DNA of 64,000 nt from Paenibacillus xylanexedens (GTDB taxonomy: Bacteria > Bacillota > Bacilli > Paenibacillales > Paenibacillaceae): contig NZ_JAGIKV010000018.1 of assembly GCF_017874615.1 (NCBI RefSeq), positions 62,001-126,000 on the forward strand, in the 5' to 3' direction. Below are positions 60,647-64,000 of this stretch, piece after piece. A model generated the notes under the pieces. That model ran no database searches. It was not told where the DNA came from and saw only the letters and a list, made by a program, of their open reading frames with translations. Both the position numbers and the translations under genes were made by a program. Every line of letters begins with the position of its first letter. The first letter of the stretch is position 1.

Positions 60647-61378
60647 ATGCGCATTACCCGAGAATTTGATGTTGTTCAAGTTACGTTTTTTCCAAGACTC
60701 TTCCCTGTGAACGTATACCTGGTTGAAGAGGAAGACGGATTAACCCTGATTGATGCCGGAATACCGCTCAGTCTTAATGGGATTTTGGCAACTGCCCAGT
60801 CCCTTGGAAAGCCCATTACCAATATCATTCTGACTCACGCTCATAGCGACCATATTGGTGCATTGGATCGTCTCAAAGAGGCACTGCCCCAAGCCGAGGT
60901 CTTCATCTCCAGACGGGATGCCCGGCTATTGGGGGGTGATACTTCCCTTCTTCCCGGTGAATCGCAAACCCCGGTACGCGGCGGCGTACCTAAGCCCAAA
61001 GCGATGCGCACCCAGCCAAGCCACTTGCTGGATGACGGTGACCAGATTGGTTCACTGGTCGCCATTGCCTCACCAGGACATACGCCGGGGCATATGTCCT
61101 TCATGGATACGCGCAGCCGCGTGCTCATCGCTGGCGACGCGTACCAGCTGCACGGCGGCCTTGCCGTATCCGGCCGCATGCGCCCGCTCTTCCCGTTCCC
61201 CGCGCTGGCGACGTGGAACCGCGAAGCGGCTCTGGCCAGCGCGAAGCGCCTGGCGGAGCTGGAACCGTCCGTGCTGGCTGTAGGCCACGGACGGATGCTG
61301 CGCCAGCCCGCGGCCGCCATGCGCGCGGCAACCGCTGATGCACAGCAGCGGTTCGGTCTTGCCGGGGGGCAACTGTGA
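60647..61378 (+). CDS. MBL-fold metallo-hydrolase
   Basis: The 243-residue protein has the metallo-beta-lactamase fold with the metal motif THAHSDHIGALD. Further ligand positions are in SPGHTPGHMSFMD, LIAGDAY and the late VGHGR. Such enzymes hydrolyse thioesters, lactones or glutathione adducts, and the substrate here is unknown. AAGGAGG precedes ATG 60647, right after the promoter with two operators. The stop overlaps the next gene's GTG (GTGA), so both are translated together. The second half is markedly GC-rich. Confidence 0.9.
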   Translation: MRITREFDVVQVTFFPRLFPVNVYLVEEEDGLTLIDAGIPLSLNGILATAQSLGKPITNIILTHAHSDHIGALDRLKEALPQAEVFISRRDARLLGGDTSLLPGESQTPVRGGVPKPKAMRTQPSHLLDDGDQIGSLVAIASPGHTPGHMSFMDTRSRVLIAGDAYQLHGGLAVSGRMRPLFPFPALATWNREAALASAKRLAELEPSVLAVGHGRMLRQPAAAMRAATADAQQRFGLAGGQL

Positions 61379-61947
61379 GCCCCCGGCAAGGGCTGGATCG
61401 CGGCGCTTTGCTCAGCGCCGCCACCCAGCTTGCTGACAGCGACGGCTTTCAGGCGCTGACACTCGCCGCGTTGGCACAGCGGCTGGATGTGCGCTCGCCG
61501 TCGCTCTATAACCACATCAGCGGACTTCCCGGGCTTCGCCAGGAAATGGCGCTGATGTCCGTACAACAGCTTAGCCGCGCATTAACCGCGGCTACGGCTG
61601 ACCGCACAGGCGACGATGCCATCCAGGCCATCGCTGCGGCATACATTGGCTTCGTCCGCGAGCACCCCGGGCTGTACGAAGCCTCATTTCATGCCCCGGA
61701 TCGCGAGGAGCCACGGCTCGCCGCGGCCAGCACAGCTACGCTGGAGTTGCTGCTGCACAGCTTGCAGCCCTACCCGCTCACCGAAGCGGAAGCATTGCAT
61801 GCCGTTCGTGGTTTGCGCAGCCTCTGCCATGGATTTGCCTCCATTGAGGCACAAGGCGGCTTCGGCATGGACTTTGATCCGGACGAAAGTCTGCGTCTGA
61901 CCGTATCCGCCTTCCTGCACGGACTCCGGCATCTTCACGAAAACTAG
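61375..61947 (+). CDS. TetR-family regulator with WHG C-terminal domain
   Basis: The 190-residue protein has an N-terminal TetR helix-turn-helix (AATQLADSDGFQALTLAALAQRLDVRSPSLYNHISG). The C-terminal ligand/dimer region (AYIGFVREHPGLYEASFH, ALHAVRGLRSLCHGFASIEAQGGFGM) is typical of the WHG/TetR_C_33 group. It starts with GTG in a 4-base overlap with the MBL gene. By position it should repress the promoter at 60585, which has two matching 15-bp dyads. A terminator follows at 61968. Confidence 0.9.
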   Translation: MSPRQGLDRGALLSAATQLADSDGFQALTLAALAQRLDVRSPSLYNHISGLPGLRQEMALMSVQQLSRALTAATADRTGDDAIQAIAAAYIGFVREHPGLYEASFHAPDREEPRLAAASTATLELLLHSLQPYPLTEAEALHAVRGLRSLCHGFASIEAQGGFGMDFDPDESLRLTVSAFLHGLRHLHEN

Positions 61948-61967
61948 TACGCACGCATTGCATCATG

Positions 61968-62000
61968 AAAAAGGACTGCAGAGGAACTGCAGTCCTTTTT
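61968..62000 (+). terminator. Terminator of the MBL-TetR operon
   Basis: AAAAAGGACTGCAG (61968-61981) pairs perfectly with CTGCAGTCCTTTTT (61987-62000) around a 5-base loop. Confidence 0.93.
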
Positions 62001-62206
62001 CATTGCCGTGTACTGGTACATCCCATAGATTTGGAAGTAATAATGTTATATTTGCGCCAATGACTTTTAACACATTAACATCCACTTTGAATTTATCTTT
62101 CATCGGCTTGTGTTCTTTATAATTTCTTTTAATACAGAAGTAATACAGTAGAAAAAGGGGCGCCTCGGTTGCGTGATGCTATGATCGGTGCCCTCTGACC
62201 AAAATC

Positions 62207-62399
62207 TAACGAACCGAGGACACGCTATAACGGCAATTAGAGCGAATAACAACAATTAACGAACTCCACACGTCCTATTTCGCAGAAAACTGGCTGCAGG
62301 ACAGGAATATTGAGTATATTCCGTCATTTAACGTGTCTGTGATTCGTTACATTTACCAACGTACCAAATTAGGCCCAATAAGATGTGCTGAGTTCGTTA
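62207..62399. repeat. Four-motif intergenic element, copy 3
   Basis: TAACGAACC (62207) and TAACGAACT (62257) are followed by GATTCGTTA (62341) and AGTTCGTTA (62391). Spacings are 50, 84 and 50 bp. Extended units carry CACGCTAT or AACGTGTC towards the inside. The rest of 62001-63021 has no gene I can support. Confidence 0.9.
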
Positions 62400-62555
62400 G
62401 AACGTGCTACGTACGGTGCTTCAGATCACGATGTCATAGATACTCGTCCACTCATCATATTGGCGCATAAGTCCAGACACACATTGTGTTATGGACTCTA
62501 AATATGGAGTGTTCATGCTCCAAATTGTATTGATCATGCGGATGCGGGTACATGA

Positions 62556-62760
62556 CTAGACAAGGATTTTACCTTGCTCGTAATGCACATGGTAGTACAT
62601 GCTTTATTTCTATTCATGTATAGATCACGCTATAGTTCAGTGCACACATTGGGGCGATTCTAGATACGGAGCTTACCCTGGTCGTGATGCACACTTTAGG
62701 ACTTGTTTTAATACGTGTTTTAATACGAATCATTTTATAGATCACACTACATGTACGCCG
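62556..62760. repeat. Degenerate direct duplication in a gene-free stretch
   Basis: TAGACAAGGATTTTACC...TCGTAATGCACA (from about 62556) recurs as TAGATACGGAGCTTACC...TCGTGATGCACA (from about 62662), and both are followed by TATAGATCAC. The copies are about 105 bp apart and diverged. No open frame of interest is conserved. Confidence 0.6.
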
Positions 62761-63021
62761 CAGTGGGTTAATCATTGTTGAGGATCTAGCTACAACTCCC
62801 ATTGTTCAGGGTGGAAAGGGTCTGAAACGTATTCAATCTACCCAGTCCCAGTCCCATTTCACCTGGCAATCTGATCCTTACTTGATACGCCCTGTCTCTC
62901 AACCACACTTTTGCCACTAACAACGACGCACTTCTCTAATATGTACATCTCCCGTTCCTCTCCAAAGGTGGAATGGACTTTCTCTTCCCTCTTTCCATCG
63001 AAACGGTTCTCGATAGCCTGT

Positions 63022-64000
63022 CTATGGCCATTGCTGTCGTCCATCCTGCACTTCATTCAAAATATGCTTCATCACGGGCACGTACACCTTCCAGTAGAAC
63101 ATGTCCGGAATATCTTTCTGATCGGGCGTAAGCTTGGATCGGACGACCTCCCATCCCCGGATTCGGCGCCAGAAGGAATAATGCTTCATCTCACCGAATG
63201 ACCCTGCCATGTAATACGCCCGATTATAGTCGTCATATCGGACCAGTGCAGCAAATTCCGCAGGAATTCCTGCATCCACCAGCTTCTGCTCACCTGTCTC
63301 CGTCAGATCCGTCTTATACCAGGCCAGTATGGAATTCTTCTGTTGCGGCACAATGATATCGAACCAGCCATTGTAATGTATATCCTGGGTTATACCGCTC
63401 CAATCGCTGCCTTCCGGTGTAAAAGCAACCTGTATATTGCCTGTCTTCACATCCGGGCCTTTCTCCAGCACTATGACCTGCCCATCTACATGAACCAGCA
63501 TAATACCAGCCCCGGAATATGGCCATTTTTTCTTCTTCCGCTGCTCATAATTCGCCCGAACCCACCGGGGGACTTCTTCCATACTTTGCAGATTAGATAC
63601 CGATTTCCCTTGCCATCCACTGCTATTCACTCCCAAGATGGGATACAGCTGCTCCCTGGTCATCTTCGAAGCCGTATTTGCCAATGCACTGTATTCGGCA
63701 ACAATCGTTACGCCTTTATAAGCAGCCTCCCGAATCTTCTGCACATCATATATCGTTAATCCTTCATAGATTCCGTCTTGTTTCCCTTCACTCTTCTGTG
63801 CAGACAGACTGCTGCGATTCGCCGTCAGATAGATCAGATCCGTGTCTGTCAACTCATCAGGCAGCAGTTGTTTCATCCGGGGAAGCCCCTTCTGAATATC
63901 ATAGCCGTAATAGTCCTCTTCATACGAGTAGTATTCCCCTGTGTGCTGTACAATTTTCTGTTGATTCAGAAGCCAAACCAACCCCTTGTGCCCCTGATAG
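63022..64000 (-). CDS. Hypothetical protein, 5' end beyond the window
   Basis: The frame is open from the right edge, where the residues before the first TTG at 63981 read YQGHKG. It runs to a stop at 63022, giving at least 325 residues. The visible part starts WLLNQQKIVQHTGEYYSYEEDYYGYD and contains TDTDLIYLTANRSS, GVTIVAEYSALANT, GAGIMLVHVDGQVIVLEKGPDV and WFDIIVPQQKNSILAWYKTDL. The pattern suggests an alpha/beta domain of the DUF4350/GATase-like kind, followed by a beta-rich domain probably exposed on the cell surface. I do not recognise the family with confidence, and a signal peptide or membrane anchor may lie outside the window. Confidence 0.7.
   Translation of the reverse strand, partial: YQGHKGLVWLLNQQKIVQHTGEYYSYEEDYYGYDIQKGLPRMKQLLPDELTDTDLIYLTANRSSLSAQKSEGKQDGIYEGLTIYDVQKIREAAYKGVTIVAEYSALANTASKMTREQLYPILGVNSSGWQGKSVSNLQSMEEVPRWVRANYEQRKKKKWPYSGAGIMLVHVDGQVIVLEKGPDVKTGNIQVAFTPEGSDWSGITQDIHYNGWFDIIVPQQKNSILAWYKTDLTETGEQKLVDAGIPAEFAALVRYDDYNRAYYMAGSFGEMKHYSFWRRIRGWEVVRSKLTPDQKDIPDMFYWKVYVPVMKHILNEVQDGRQQWP

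Overview
The window looks like a chromosomal segment of a Paenibacillus-type endospore-forming Firmicute. Three small YjcZ-like sporulation proteins, SLH-domain surface proteins, large AraC/sensor regulators with lipoprotein solute-binding proteins, FosB, strong AGGAGG ribosome binding sites and moderate GC all point that way. I saw no rRNA, tRNA, CRISPR array, phage or transposase. Layout: (a) 1-3.7 kb, tail of an unknown gene, repeats, sporulation peptides, two damaged-looking lipoprotein genes and a thiamine-binding YqgV-like protein. (b) 3.8-8.1 kb, class I ribonucleotide reductase nrdA-nrdB with a long leader and an internal terminator. (c) 8.1-12.2 kb, a TPR/SMI1 protein, an APH-like kinase and an S9 peptidase. 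(d) 12.3-28.2 kb, a 16-gene minus-strand biosynthetic operon, with a divergent HTH-TPR regulator and a possible pheromone gene out to 30 kb. (e) 30-36.4 kb, fosB, an SDR oxidoreductase, gamma-glutamyltransferase and a BMP lipoprotein with a chemoreceptor. (f) 36.6-42.3 kb, intergenic repeats plus a NAD(P)HX repair enzyme, YwnB-like reductase, GNAT and a membrane protein. (g) 42.3-49.6 kb, an SLH-phosphatase fusion and an AraC sensor with an orphan binding protein. (h) 49.6-53.3 kb, a sulfate ABC transport operon. (i) 53.4-64 kb, rhamnogalacturonan lyase, lactonase, AraC, SLH protein, nitroreductase, Rrf2 and MBL-TetR genes, ending in a gene cut by the window edge. The most notable system is (d). 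A 63-residue peptide carries seven arginines spaced exactly five residues apart in an Ala/Val-rich tail. Its operon encodes an arginase-fold enzyme (candidate Arg-to-Orn converter), an acyl carrier protein with its own phosphopantetheinyl transferase, an ATP-grasp ligase and a PLP decarboxylase (resembling the butirosin BtrJ/BtrI/BtrK route to 4-aminobutyryl-ACP), four KASIII-like proteins (two without the active cysteine), a full and a half-size acyl-CoA dehydrogenase, an LpxL-like acyltransferase, a paired M16 protease and a MATE exporter. I infer a ribosomal peptide whose arginines become ornithines and are then acylated with a dedicated amino-acyl or short polyketide chain. The individual families are well supported; the pathway is inference. 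A second unusual observation is an intergenic element seen at four loci. It has four copies of a ~22-bp motif in forward, forward, reverse, reverse order, with start-to-start spacing of exactly 50, 84 and 50 bp at three loci and a decayed fourth. A separate MITE-like family with terminal inverted repeats carries a 46-bp unit repeated five times in one copy and once in another.
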